From positions 62,001-126,000 of the forward strand of contig JAGNHB010000008.1 in NCBI GenBank assembly GCA_018001935.1: a stretch of 64,000 bases of DNA. Direction: 5' to 3'. The notes under the pieces are model-generated. The model was not told the DNA's origin. It ran no database searches and saw nothing but the letters and a program-made list of their open reading frames with translations. This document shows, piece by piece, positions 43,214-52,292 of this stretch. Positions within the stretch are counted from its first letter, which is position 1. Every line of letters begins with the position of its first letter. Source of the stretch: Acidobacteriota bacterium (GTDB lineage Bacteria > Acidobacteriota > JAAYUB01). A program made the position numbers and the translations under genes.

Positions 43214-43782
43214 GGCACGTTCACCGTCGTCTCCCCGGAACCCACTTCGATGGCAAGCAGATGCAGGAAGCCGATATCCGGGACAGGCAGACCTGTCTGA
43301 CGGCAATATCCCATGATATCGCTGAAGTCGAGTGTGAGGACAGCCTTCAATCGGTATTCCCCGGGTTTCAAGTGCCACAGCGCATGCATCCCTTTCAGGC
43401 CCTCCCGGATATTCAACCGGATTTCCGCCGAAGATCCCGGGCCGACCCGGCGAAAATCCGTCAGCGCTTGCGGGGGATACTCGGTATTCCCCGTGTTTCG
43501 GCCGAAGAATTCTTTTCCTGCGGCGTCATGGGCGATGATTCTTACACGGGGCGACCCCTCCGGGAACCAGAAGGGCACATAGACCGTGTTCTGTGTCGAG
43601 TTTCGCAGTGCCAGGCCCATCTCAACCAGGCCGGAATAACGAGGGTTTTCGAAGCCGACGATGCCCAATCGAAGCCCGCCGGCGGTCACCGGGCCCCAGG
43701 AATACCCCTCATGGGTCTGGCCGGAAATCAGGGCTGTCACCAGGGTAAGAACACATAAAGCGAACGGCACGATCTTCCACAT
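43210..43782 (-). CDS. Secreted protein of unknown function
   Basis: A 190-residue protein with signal peptide MWKIVPFALCVLTLVTALISGQ and no family I recognise. The mature part looks like an all-beta domain (LGIVGFENPRYSGLVEMGLALRNSTQNTVYVPFW, GEYRLKAVLTLDFSDIMGYCRQTG). The start at 43782 gives the cleanest signal peptide; 43809 would add nine residues. Neither has a clear ribosome site. It is translationally coupled to the downstream acetyltransferase gene. The 321-bp gap upstream (43783-44103) contains composite element B and no gene. Confidence 0.65.
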   Translation of the reverse strand: MWKIVPFALCVLTLVTALISGQTHEGYSWGPVTAGGLRLGIVGFENPRYSGLVEMGLALRNSTQNTVYVPFWFPEGSPRVRIIAHDAAGKEFFGRNTGNTEYPPQALTDFRRVGPGSSAEIRLNIREGLKGMHALWHLKPGEYRLKAVLTLDFSDIMGYCRQTGLPVPDIGFLHLLAIEVGSGETTVNVP

Positions 43783-43955
43783 GTCCAGAATCCGTTCTGC
43801 CCAACCCATGCGGGGTTTTTCCCGACCCCGCCGGGGGCCGGACACCGGCGGGCAACACCGGTTTTCTTCTTTCCCCCGGGGACCTCGTGGAGACCCATGA
43901 CGCCGTGGCCGATCCGGGGTCTCCTCGCAGTCCCCGAACCGAATAAACCGGAAAG

Positions 43956-44083
43956 GAAACCACGAAATACACAAACGAAGAGAACGGAAGTCAGGAGTCG
44001 GGAGATGGCGTTTGGCCTGTTCACGGCGATTGAAGCGCATCTTCTCCGTGCCTCCGTGCCTTGGTGAGAGAAATTCCGGACGG
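43956..44083 (-). repeat. Composite intergenic element, copy B
   Basis: About 128 bp; on the minus strand it reads TCCGGAATTTCTCTCACC, AAGGCACGGAGGCACGGAG, then GTGAACAGGCCAAACGCC, CTCCTGACTTCCG and TTTGTGTATTTCGTGGTTT. Order and sequence match copy A at 42152-42294 in opposite orientation. It ends about 20 bp from the stop codon of the mutarotase-fold gene. Confidence 0.75.
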
Positions 44084-44103
44084 ACCTCTGGAGAGCGGCG
44101 CAC

Positions 44104-45198
44104 TTAAAGGTCTGCGAAATCCTCGTCGCCGGCGGGGCCCTCCGCCTGGAACCACTGGAAGGCCAGGTCGAGGGTGATTTTCGAGACGTCGCCGGGGCGC
44201 GTCGCCGCCGGGGCGTGGGCCTCGATTTCCGCGTAGGCGTGGGCGTCCCCGGTGAAGTGGTTGTAGAGCTGGACCAGGTCGCCCGCCGGCGCCGGTTCCC
44301 CGCCGGGGCTGTCGGCGTACACCCCGCCGGACGGCCGCTCGAAGCGCTGGGTGATCTCCAGCCAGACGCCGCTTTCCCGGGCGTAGTGCATGTAGCGCAC
44401 CACCACCACGGGGCCGAAGTGGGTCGCGGGGAAACCGAGCTTCACCTGGTGGTCACCCGTCAGCCGGATGACCGCGGGGAGGACGCCGCCCGAGACCCAC
44501 TCGGGCGGGACGGGGTTGAAGAAATCGTCCCGGAAGAGCGGCCGCCGGGCCCGCTGCGGGTCGAGGAAAACGGCGGCGTAACCGGGGACCGGGACCTGGA
44601 GGATCGACCACGCCCCGACGGCGACGCGATCGCCGGGGCCTTTCCGCGAGACGGACTGCTCCACCCGGAGGCAGAAGGGCCCGGTCTTTTCCCGCTTGAG
44701 CGGTCCGGTTTCCGCGAAGGCGGTGGAGTGAGACCGCGACCCGGTCAGCGAGAGCGGGCCCGTGACGGGGTCGAGGGCCCCGGGGAGACCGATGGCCCGC
44801 TCCAGGCGGAAGAGGGCTTCCCCGCCCGGGCCTCCCGTTCTGAACTCGGAGGCCAGCCGGATCTCCTCGTCCGAGGCGAGCCGCTCCACGCGGAAGTGAC
44901 CGGGGTCCATCTCCGGCGGGCAGTGCCAGTTGTCCTTCTCGAAGTACAGGTCAGGCCCCCCGCGCTCGGGGGCGATCCAGGTCCGCTGGCCGCCGGCGTT
45001 CCAGTTCCGGGGGAGGGGGGTCTCGAGCAGGTCGGGGTTGAACCACAGGAAGTCCTGCCCGTCCGCCTCCACGGCGAGGATTCGCCCGCCCATCTCGGGG
45101 ACGATCAGGGCCCGCCCGCACCGGTCCCCCAGGGAGAGGGCCGTCATGCCGCCCTCGTGGATCTTCACCACCAACCGGTCGAACTGCGTCTCGCTCAT
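44104..45198 (-). CDS. Mutarotase-fold (aldose-1-epimerase-like) protein
   Basis: A 364-residue protein with the opening pattern of galactose-mutarotase-like beta-sandwich proteins: ALIVPEMGGRILAVEADGQDFLWFNPDLL (about 30-58) and NWNAGGQRTWIAPERGG (65-81). The usual catalytic histidine/glutamate pair of true epimerases is not obvious, so it may be a carbohydrate-binding or modifying protein of the DUF4380-like group. No signal peptide. It starts 1 bp after the phoH stop. Substrate unknown. Confidence 0.7.
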   Translation of the reverse strand: MSETQFDRLVVKIHEGGMTALSLGDRCGRALIVPEMGGRILAVEADGQDFLWFNPDLLETPLPRNWNAGGQRTWIAPERGGPDLYFEKDNWHCPPEMDPGHFRVERLASDEEIRLASEFRTGGPGGEALFRLERAIGLPGALDPVTGPLSLTGSRSHSTAFAETGPLKREKTGPFCLRVEQSVSRKGPGDRVAVGAWSILQVPVPGYAAVFLDPQRARRPLFRDDFFNPVPPEWVSGGVLPAVIRLTGDHQVKLGFPATHFGPVVVVRYMHYARESGVWLEITQRFERPSGGVYADSPGGEPAPAGDLVQLYNHFTGDAHAYAEIEAHAPAATRPGDVSKITLDLAFQWFQAEGPAGDEDFADL

Positions 45199-45199
45199 C

Positions 45200-46666
45200 T
45201 CAGTTGCCCTGCCGTTTCTTCTGGGTGCTGACGATGTGTTCCTCGAACCACTTGGAGGTGTAGGAGCGCACCATCTGGGTGAGGGAGATGGAGGCGATGA
45301 AGGGCTCGGGGAAGCGCCGGGCGTGCTGGTAGAGGTGGACCAGGGCGTTGGAGTACTTGTCCAGGTAGATGTTGTCGATCTGGGTGGGGTCGCCCAGGAC
45401 CATCAGCTTGGAGTCCTCCCCGAGCCGTGTGCCGAGGGTTCGCATCTGGAAGGGGTTGGCGTTCTGGGCCTCGTCGAAGACCACCACGGAGCCGGAGAGG
45501 TCGGCCCCGCGGACGTCCGCCAGGTTCATCATCTCGATGACGCCGTCGTCCAGGAGTTTCTGGTACCCCGCCTCGCTGGTGAGGAAATCCGCCCCCACCA
45601 GCTTCTGGAGCTTCTCCACGAAGGGCCGCATCCGCGGGAGGAGCTTCTTTTTCACCGTGCCCGGGAGGAAGCCGATGTCCTCGCCGAGGCGGGAGTGGGT
45701 GATGATGGGCTTGATGAGCTTGATGGAGTCGTATTTCTTGCGGAGGAAGACGTGCTCCAGCGCCGCCGCCATGGCGATGTGGGTCTTGCCGGTGCCCGCC
45801 TTGCCCACCATGACGTGGATCTTGACGTGGTCGTCCATGGCCTGGGCCATGCAGACGGCCTGCTCGAAGTTGTTCTTGTACCGCTGCGAATCCAGCACCC
45901 GCGGCCCCACCCCCAGCACCCGGACCGTCTCGTAGTGGATGAACTGGAGGGCGTCGCCCCGGCGGTAGCCCAGCCCCACGTGGTTGGCGGCCTCGTCGGC
46001 CAGGAGCACGCCCTCGTTGAAGCGCAGCTTGACGCGGTTGAAGTTTCCCACGTGCCACTCGGCGGGCTTCTTCCCGGCGAAAAGTTCGTCGAGTTCCTTC
46101 GCCGTCAGCGTGACGGTGCGGAGCGGGTCCTCGGTGCCCGTCAGGCTGTCCTCGGTCACCTTGTCGTGGAGGTAGTCCTGGGAGGGGATCCCCAGCGCCT
46201 GGCTCTTGATGCGCAGGTTGCGGTCCTTGGTCACCAGGATCACCTGGCGGTTTCCCAGGTCCTTCTTGACGCGCATCAGGGAGGCGAGGAGGAAGTTGTC
46301 GAAGTAGGAGAGTTCCAGTTCCTTGGGGAAGCTGGCGTCGCCGTGCCCCCAGAGGAAGAGGAGCACCCCGTCGTTGCCGTTGGGGATCCGCGCCCCCTTC
46401 CCGGTGGAGTAGCCGCCCTTGGAGAGGACCTGCTCCAGTTTCTGGGAGACCTCCCGGGCGTTGAAGCCGATGACGGGGTCGCCCTTCTTGGCGTCGATCT
46501 CGTCGATGACGTGCAACGGGATCACCACCACGTTCTCCTGGAAGCGAAAGAGGGAGGTGGGGTCGTGGAGGAGCACGTTGGTGTCCAGGACGTACACCTT
46601 GAGTTTCGCGTCCAGGCTCTGGAGGATCGGGGCCAGCGTGGCGACGGGGTCGAGTTCGTGGATCAT
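45200..46666 (-). CDS. PIN domain-PhoH ATPase
   Basis: A 488-residue protein of the YlaK/PhoH2 type: an N-terminal PIN RNase fold (about 20-150, KVYVLDTNVLLHDPTSLF with the acidic metal site, VVVIPLHVIDEIDAKKGD) and a C-terminal PhoH helicase-like ATPase with Walker A GKAGTGKTH (K294) and Walker B VVFDEAQNANPFQMR. Homologues unwind and cleave RNA. The ATG at 46666 is preceded by GGAGG 9 nt away; a longer upstream reading has no support. It is followed directly by the mutarotase-fold gene. Confidence 0.92.
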   Translation of the reverse strand: MIHELDPVATLAPILQSLDAKLKVYVLDTNVLLHDPTSLFRFQENVVVIPLHVIDEIDAKKGDPVIGFNAREVSQKLEQVLSKGGYSTGKGARIPNGNDGVLLFLWGHGDASFPKELELSYFDNFLLASLMRVKKDLGNRQVILVTKDRNLRIKSQALGIPSQDYLHDKVTEDSLTGTEDPLRTVTLTAKELDELFAGKKPAEWHVGNFNRVKLRFNEGVLLADEAANHVGLGYRRGDALQFIHYETVRVLGVGPRVLDSQRYKNNFEQAVCMAQAMDDHVKIHVMVGKAGTGKTHIAMAAALEHVFLRKKYDSIKLIKPIITHSRLGEDIGFLPGTVKKKLLPRMRPFVEKLQKLVGADFLTSEAGYQKLLDDGVIEMMNLADVRGADLSGSVVVFDEAQNANPFQMRTLGTRLGEDSKLMVLGDPTQIDNIYLDKYSNALVHLYQHARRFPEPFIASISLTQMVRSYTSKWFEEHIVSTQKKRQGN

Positions 46667-46769
46667 GCGGCAGCACCTCCGGGAAATTTGCGACCGGGAG
46701 GGGCGCCCGCCGGCGCCGGTGTCCACCCCTCCCCCTGTGCGCCCGCGGCGGGCGCCCGCACGCGGTCCG

Positions 46770-48446
46770 TCACTCCTTCAGGCCGTCCTTCATGCACGCC
46801 TCCACCTCCGCGGCGAGGGCGAGCGCCTCGTCCCGGGCGGCCAGGGCCTCGGCGCGGACCCGGGTGGCGAAGGCGGCGTCGGTGATCCCCTGCAGGTTGA
46901 TGAGCACGTTGTAGAAGGCCCCCATGGCGGCGGCCCGGCCCATGAGGCCGCCGACGCCCGCGTCGCTGAGGGAGTTCCGGTTCCCCTCGCGCGCCGTCCG
47001 GCAGGCCAGCTTCAGCGCGTCCACCGAACGTCTCAGGACCCGGAGCGGCACGAGGGTCGCCCCCTGGTTGGCCGCCTCAAGGGCGGCCAATCGGGCGGCC
47101 TTCTCCTCGTCGGTCCGCTTGGGCAGGGAGAGGGCGTCCATCACCTTGTTGAAGGCGTCGGTGTCCAGGTCGATGTCGGCCAGGAACTCGTCCTTGAGCC
47201 GCTGCCCCTCGACGCCGATGCGCAGCATCGTCTCCCGGACCCCCTCGTAGCCCTTCTTGCCCGCGGTCAGGTTGGAGACCATGGCCCCCAGCGCCGCCGA
47301 CAGGGCGCCCGCCAGGGCCGCCACGGAGCCGCCGCCGGGCGCGGGGGAGTCCGACGCCAGCTCGTTGGCGAACTCGCGGAGGTTCATGCCCGCCAGGCGG
47401 GGTTTCTCGGTGAAGACGGTGTACTCGATGATCTTCTTCGCCGGGTCGAAGGGGGCCACGTCCGCCAGGCCCAGGGACCGGACGGCGGTGTGGATCAGCT
47501 CCTCCTCGTGCACGCCCGGCGGTTTCCCCTGCTTCTCCAGGAAGTAGGTCCCGGCCTCCAGAAGGGCGGTCTTGGGGATGAGCCCCACCAGTTCGCTGCC
47601 CGTCACCCGCAGGCCTTTCTCGGCCGCCAGCCGGCAGACCGCGTCGAAGACCACGTGCACCGGCGAGACCTTGTAGTTGGTGAAGTTGATGGAGAGCTGG
47701 GCGCAGTTGTACTGGGGGATGTACCAGCCGATGGCCTTCACGTCCTTGAAGAGGCCGGGCACCATGACGGTGCTGCCGTCGGCGTCCTTGACGATGGCCC
47801 CCTTCGCGTCGCGCTTGGCGCGGCCCTTCTCCCGGATGGCGAAAGCGATGTCGGTGAGGAGGGCCTTGTCCCGGGTGTTGAAGTTGATGTTGTAGGCGAT
47901 CAGGAACTCCCGGGCGCCCATGACGGTGGCGCCGGAGCGCGGGTTGAAGACGGGGGCGCCGAAGTCGGGCTTCCACTCGGGCCTCAGGATCTTCTCGGCG
48001 AGGCCCTCGTACTCGCCTTCCCGGATGGTGGCCAGGTTGACCCGCTCGGGGCAGGCGGCGGCCGCCTCGTAGAGGTAGACGGGGATCCCCAGCTCCCGGG
48101 CCACCCGCTCGCCGGTCTGCCGGGCGATCTCGGCGCAGTCCTCCATGGTGACGCCCGCCACGGGGATGAAGGGGCACACGTCCGTGGCGCCCATGCGGGG
48201 GTGGGCCCCCGTGTGCCGGCTCATGTCGATCAGCTCGCCCGCGGCCTTGATCCCCTGGAAGGCGGCCTCGCCCACGGTCTCGGGGGGCGCCACGAAGGTG
48301 ACCACGGTCCGGTTGGTGTCGGCGCCGGGGTCCACGTCGAGGAGCTTGACGCCGTCCACGGAGGCGATGGCCTGGGTGATCCGGTCGATGAGGGCGCGGT
48401 CGCGCCCCTCGCTGAAGTTCGGCACGCATTCCACGAGTCGCTGCAT
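46770..48446 (-). CDS. ftcD: Bifunctional glutamate formimidoyltransferase / formimidoyl-THF cyclodeaminase
   Basis: A 558-residue fusion enzyme of the histidine-degradation pathway. The N-terminal formimidoyltransferase part (about 1-330: CVPNFSEGRD, GAHPRMGATDVCPFIPV, INFTNYKVSPVH) moves the formimino group of formiminoglutamate to tetrahydrofolate; the C-terminal cyclodeaminase part (about 355-555: FANELASDSPAPGGGSVAALAGALSAALGAMV) makes methenyl-THF and ammonia. The fused form is the vertebrate-like arrangement also found in several bacterial phyla. GGAGACCACCC precedes the ATG. hutH, hutU and hutI are not in the window. Confidence 0.95.
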   Translation of the reverse strand: MQRLVECVPNFSEGRDRALIDRITQAIASVDGVKLLDVDPGADTNRTVVTFVAPPETVGEAAFQGIKAAGELIDMSRHTGAHPRMGATDVCPFIPVAGVTMEDCAEIARQTGERVARELGIPVYLYEAAAACPERVNLATIREGEYEGLAEKILRPEWKPDFGAPVFNPRSGATVMGAREFLIAYNINFNTRDKALLTDIAFAIREKGRAKRDAKGAIVKDADGSTVMVPGLFKDVKAIGWYIPQYNCAQLSINFTNYKVSPVHVVFDAVCRLAAEKGLRVTGSELVGLIPKTALLEAGTYFLEKQGKPPGVHEEELIHTAVRSLGLADVAPFDPAKKIIEYTVFTEKPRLAGMNLREFANELASDSPAPGGGSVAALAGALSAALGAMVSNLTAGKKGYEGVRETMLRIGVEGQRLKDEFLADIDLDTDAFNKVMDALSLPKRTDEEKAARLAALEAANQGATLVPLRVLRRSVDALKLACRTAREGNRNSLSDAGVGGLMGRAAAMGAFYNVLINLQGITDAAFATRVRAEALAARDEALALAAEVEACMKDGLKE

Positions 48447-48576
48447 GGGTGGTCTCCTTGATGGTTTTCGCCGTCGGGCCCGGCGGCGGCGGTGTCCGTC
48501 CGCCCCGGTTTTCCGGACATTCTAGGACAAACGCGCCGGAAAGGCAACGATCACCCGAGCAGGGGCGCGGACCCGG

Positions 48577-48606
48577 TTGCTTTTTGCCGCGCATTGCCCC
48601 GATAAT
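48577..48606 (+). promoter_or_regulatory. Candidate sigma-70 promoter for the lipoprotein gene
   Basis: TTGCTT at 48577-48582 and GATAAT at 48601-48606 are spaced by 18 bp. A transcript from about 48613 would include the strong GAGGAGG ribosome site at 48625-48631, which supports the start at 48638. Confidence 0.5.
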
Positions 48607-48637
48607 AGGTCTGGAAACCGTCGCGAGGAGGCCGCCC

Positions 48638-49492
48638 ATGACCCCGGACCCGACAACGTTCGAACGCGTGCGGAAACCGCCGGTCAGCACCATGGGGAAT
48701 CCCGGGGCGCGGAGCTGCGTTCCCCGCGGGCCCGGTGACGCTCGGACGCAACGTGGCCTTCACCGGTCGCTCCTGACGGACTGCCGGGTCAACACCCTCC
48801 GGATTGGCATGTGTGGCCTGGCGGCCGGGCTGGTCCTGGCGGCGGCGGGGCTTCTGCTCGGGGGGTGCGGGGGTAAGGGCGCCGGCGAGGCGGAATCCGA
48901 GCTGGCCCAGCCGTCCACGCCCATCGACGGGACCCGGTACTTCCCCATGACGGAGGGGAGCCGGTGGTCCTACGTCAAGCGCCAGGCCCTGGACGAGGGG
49001 GAGGAGGACACGTCAGGCCAGTCCTTCGTGGCGAAAGCCTGGGAAGCCCCCGACGGCAGCCCCGGCTGCATGCTCGACGACCCGGGTCGGGGGATCCTCA
49101 ACGCCTTCACCCTGTATTTCGCGAAGACCTCCCGGGGGATCGTCTCCTACCTGGGCCTCTTCGGCATCGGCAAGACGAAATTCGACACCCCGATGCTGGC
49201 CCTTCCGGCCCGGATCGCCGCCCGGGACGTCTGGGCCTGGTCGGGGACCACCAAGGGGGTGGCCTTCAAGGTGGTGAGCAAGCTCCAGGGCCTGGAGACC
49301 CTTACCGTCCCGGCCGGGACCTTCCCCTGCATCCGCATCCGTCACGACCTGGACCACGGTGGCTGGCTGGTCCACTGGTACGCCCAGGACGTCGGCCTGG
49401 TGAAGGCGGACGCCTTCGTCCCCTCCCACGGGGGCCTTCCCTCCTCCCGCCACTCCCTCGAGCTGGAAAAGTACTTTATCAGCAAGAATTGA
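48638..49492 (+). CDS. Putative lipoprotein, function unknown
   Basis: A 284-residue protein. GAGGAGG lies 6 nt before the ATG at 48638, and a promoter candidate is in place upstream. However, the lipobox LLLGGC (C77) sits far from that start; the ATG at 48809 would give a conventional 20-residue lipoprotein signal, so the true start is open. The mature domain begins DGTRYFPMTEGSRWSYV and contains LTVPAGTFPCIRIRHDL and WLVHWYAQDVGLVK, a pattern common in exported proteins of soil and sediment bacteria but without known function. The last codons and the stop lie inside the terminal repeat of MITE copy 2. Confidence 0.8.
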   Translation: MTPDPTTFERVRKPPVSTMGNPGARSCVPRGPGDARTQRGLHRSLLTDCRVNTLRIGMCGLAAGLVLAAAGLLLGGCGGKGAGEAESELAQPSTPIDGTRYFPMTEGSRWSYVKRQALDEGEEDTSGQSFVAKAWEAPDGSPGCMLDDPGRGILNAFTLYFAKTSRGIVSYLGLFGIGKTKFDTPMLALPARIAARDVWAWSGTTKGVAFKVVSKLQGLETLTVPAGTFPCIRIRHDLDHGGWLVHWYAQDVGLVKADAFVPSHGGLPSSRHSLELEKYFISKN

Positions 49493-49651
49493 TGCACCCG
49501 CAAAAAGTCGCGAAAGGGGGATTTCCCGCGAATAATACGAATATACGCGAATTTATAACACGAATCATATCTATTGATTGTTGATTTCTGATTCGCGTTC
49601 ATTCGCGTGATTCGCGGGTAAAATGCAACTTTTTGCGGGGGCGTCAAAATT
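49485..49651 (+). mobile_element. MITE-like repeat element, copy 2
   Basis: 167 bp. The ends 49485-49511 and the complement of 49625-49651 match at about 21 of 27 positions, with core CCCGCAAAAAGT. The interior has GCGAAT words in opposing orientation (CCCGCGAATAATACG at 49525-49539, ATTCGCGTGATTCGCGGG at 49601-49618). It is the same orientation as copy 1 (17738-17894) and alignable with it over most of its length. It fills the space between two convergent genes: the stop of one lies in its left terminus and the stop of the other is 8 bp beyond its right end. Confidence 0.75.
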
Positions 49652-49658
49652 GACGGGC

Positions 49659-51221
49659 TCAGGGCGTACCGGACAGGAGGCGGGCGAGGGCGTCCTCGTC
49701 GGCGGCGTCCAGGGTGCCGTTGCCGTCCAGGTCCGCGGCCGAGGGGAAGCGGCACGGCGCCAGGAGAGCGCTCAGCGTCCCCGCGTTCAGCAGTTGCAGG
49801 GCAAGGCGATCGACGGCGGTGACGCGGTCGTCCCCGTCGAGGTCGCCCCGGGCGGGGAGGGCCGTGAGGGTTTCCCAGGCCCCGATGTCGGGGCCGGCGC
49901 CGGCGGGCCGGGGGACGCCGTCGAAGTCGGCAACGGGGAGGTCCGTGGACGACGCCCCGCCCGCGGCGGGCGAGCCGGGCCCCGTGTGGAAATCCCCCGC
50001 GGAGGCCAGGAGGAACAGGGGGTCACCGGTCCGGGGGTCGTCGCCCCAGATCTCCCCCTCGCTGTCCCGGAAACCGTCGATCAGGTTGTGGTCGGCGACC
50101 CAGGCGCCCGCGGGGACGGTCGGGGCCACGGCGATCTGGAAGGAGAGGTTCTGGCTGCACAGGTTGTTCCGGATGACGACGCCCGCCGCCTGGGGGTTGT
50201 CGTGGGCGATCCCGCCGCCCCACCCCGTGTCGTTGGTCCCGTTGCCCACCACCGTGTTGTTCACGACCCGGATGTCGGACATGGGGTGGTCGGCGACGCA
50301 GCAGTCCGAGATGTGAATCCCCACCCAGCCGTTTCGCCAGGCGAGGTTGTTGTAGACCTTGACCCTCTCCAGGAGACCGCCCACCTCGGAGGCGATGGAA
50401 AAGCCGTTCTCCACGCCGTCGTGGGCCACGTTCCCGAAGACCTCGATGTCGGAGGTGGGCCGGGCCTGGGCGTCCACGTAGTAACAGACCGCCCCGGTGT
50501 GGTGAACCCGGTTCCCGTACGCCCGGGTGAACGTGGCGCCGTCCTTGAGGCAGATGCCTTCCTTGGCGCCGTGGTGGACGTGGTTGAAGCGGACCTCGCA
50601 CCACGAGGAATTCCCGATGGTGATGCTCTCGTTGAAACCGCCGGTGCACACGTCGTGGACCTCGTTGCGCTCCACCACCACGTCGGTGCTGTTCCAGGCG
50701 GCGATCCCGGAGTCGGTGGTGTTGGAGACCCGGTTGCCGTCGATGAGGATGTGGGACGAGGTGTCCGCCAGGATGCCGGGGTTGTGGACATTGGACACCG
50801 TGTTGATCACCCGGAGGCCCGAGACGCGGATCCACGACTGCAGGGAAAGGTCCACCAGGGCGCCCCACTCGGGGACGTCCACGGTGGCGCCGTCGAGGAC
50901 CGCCTCCGCGCCGGGGGCGGCGGCGAAGGTGATGTAGTTGCCGGGGGTCCCGGAGTGGGCGGGCGTGAGCCGTTCGGCGTACGTCCCGGGGCCGATGAGG
51001 ACCGTGTCCCCCGCCGTCAGGGTGTCGGCCGCCTTCCCGAGGGTCCGCCAGGGCTGGGACGCGGTGCCGGGGTTGGCGTCGTCACCGGTCACCGCCACGT
51101 GGTAGACGGCGGCCCGGGGGGCGGCGGCGCTTTCGGCCCGTGCCGGGACCCCGTCGCGCGGCCAAACCGCGGAAGCCATCAACAGGATGAAAAGAGCCGA
51201 ACACCGTGTTCTTCCTCCCAT
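49659..51221 (-). CDS. Secreted right-handed beta-helix protein with dockerin-like tail
   Basis: A 520-residue exported protein. Signal peptide (CSALFILLMASAVWPRDGVPARA), then a parallel beta-helix: YHVAVTGDDANPGTASQPWRTLGKAADTLTAGDTVLIGPGTY leads into many N-rich turns (ILIDGNRVSNTTDSGI, IRVVNNTVVGNG), as in polysaccharide lyases and PbH1 proteins. A final 60 residues carry two EF-hand-like loops, DLDGDDRVTAVDRLAL and DLDGNGTLDAADEDAL, the dockerin type I pattern. No catalytic residues can be assigned. GGAGG lies 5 nt before the ATG at 51221. Confidence 0.9.
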   Translation of the reverse strand: MGGRTRCSALFILLMASAVWPRDGVPARAESAAAPRAAVYHVAVTGDDANPGTASQPWRTLGKAADTLTAGDTVLIGPGTYAERLTPAHSGTPGNYITFAAAPGAEAVLDGATVDVPEWGALVDLSLQSWIRVSGLRVINTVSNVHNPGILADTSSHILIDGNRVSNTTDSGIAAWNSTDVVVERNEVHDVCTGGFNESITIGNSSWCEVRFNHVHHGAKEGICLKDGATFTRAYGNRVHHTGAVCYYVDAQARPTSDIEVFGNVAHDGVENGFSIASEVGGLLERVKVYNNLAWRNGWVGIHISDCCVADHPMSDIRVVNNTVVGNGTNDTGWGGGIAHDNPQAAGVVIRNNLCSQNLSFQIAVAPTVPAGAWVADHNLIDGFRDSEGEIWGDDPRTGDPLFLLASAGDFHTGPGSPAAGGASSTDLPVADFDGVPRPAGAGPDIGAWETLTALPARGDLDGDDRVTAVDRLALQLLNAGTLSALLAPCRFPSAADLDGNGTLDAADEDALARLLSGTP

Positions 51222-51566
51222 GATTCCCTCCCTCGTCTCGTGCGGAACGGATGCCTTTCGACGCTCAAGGCCGGCGAGGTTGCCGGCCCGCCGGTTTCTC
51301 GCGCCCCCTCGACAGCCACACCGCCGGCGGAAACCGGGCGGTGCACGCGAGGGGCCCTGTGGGGATTTCCGGCTGGTTACATTGAAATTGTACCACAATG
51401 ACGGTCCGATAAACCCTGAAACCGAACGTGAACGCGATTGCAAAGGGCACTTTTCGGGGATGTCGTGCTGGTCATCCCTGCAATCAGTCACGCGAGGCGA
51501 TTTCGTGGAACCAATTTGACACCCCGCCTCGTAGTATGGTATGGAAGCGTTGTTCGGAGGAGTGCC
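51222..51566. other. Divergent intergenic region with a candidate promoter
   Basis: No gene is seen. On the plus strand TTGACA (51516-51521) and, 18 bp on, TATGGA (51540-51545) could drive the gene at 51567. The part near 51385-51400 has a small AT-rich palindrome, CATTGAAATTGTACCACAATG. Nothing else stands out. Confidence 0.4.
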
Positions 51567-52292
51567 GTGAAGAACCGAATCCCCCTGCTGATGATCGCGA
51601 TCCTGGCGGCCGGGTGCGCCGTGCAGGCCCAGGTGTCGGAGCGCAAGCTCACCGTCTCGGGGGACGCCGTCGTCAAGGTCCAGATCCTCCGGGGCAACGT
51701 GGTGGTTCGCGGGTGGAACAAGGCCGGGGTCGTGGTGGTGCGGGCCCGTTCGGAGAAGGGGACCAGCCAGCCGAAAGTGGAGCAGAACGGCAACGAGATC
51801 ACCATCGGCGCGTCCCCCTCCCACCCCGCCTTCTACTGCGGCGCCGAGTCCGACAACGTCACCTATGAGGTGACGCTTCCCGCCGGGTCCGAGGTGAAGA
51901 CCAAGATCATGACGGGGAACTTCACGGCGGAGCGGATGTCGGGCAGGGTGGACGCCAGGATCGTCAACGGGAACATCGTCCTGCGGCTCGACGACCCCGT
52001 GTCGGTCAACGCCGACTGCGTGAGCGGCACCATCGACTGCGTGCTCGCCGGCCGGTTCGCCCGGGAGATGAACCTGAAAAACATCGCCGGGACCATCAAC
52101 CTCGTCCTTCTCCGCGGCGGCGACGCCAAGGTGAACGCCGAGAGCATGACCGGCACCATCACGCTGCGCCCCGATCTCAAAAACGCGAAACGGGTGAGCG
52201 CCTACGGCATCAGCCGGGTGTCCGGGACGCTCGGAAGCGGCACGGGGTCCATCTCGCTGTTCACCGTTTCGGGGACGGTGGTCGTCAAATAA
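51567..52292 (+). CDS. Exported DUF4097-type adhesin-like protein
   Basis: A 241-residue protein starting at a GTG with CGGAGG 6 nt upstream. A lipoprotein or secretion signal (IPLLMIAILAAGC, C17) precedes a regular beta-solenoid: VVKVQILRGNVVVRGWNKAGVVV, VKTKIMTGNFTAERMSGRVDARIVNGNIVLR, VNADCVSGTIDC, ISLFTVSGTVVVK, the repeat typical of DUF4097 putative adhesins. The role is unknown; homologues lie in the envelope. The stop shares one base with the radical SAM gene start (TAATG), so the pair is coupled. Confidence 0.82.
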   Translation: MKNRIPLLMIAILAAGCAVQAQVSERKLTVSGDAVVKVQILRGNVVVRGWNKAGVVVVRARSEKGTSQPKVEQNGNEITIGASPSHPAFYCGAESDNVTYEVTLPAGSEVKTKIMTGNFTAERMSGRVDARIVNGNIVLRLDDPVSVNADCVSGTIDCVLAGRFAREMNLKNIAGTINLVLLRGGDAKVNAESMTGTITLRPDLKNAKRVSAYGISRVSGTLGSGTGSISLFTVSGTVVVK

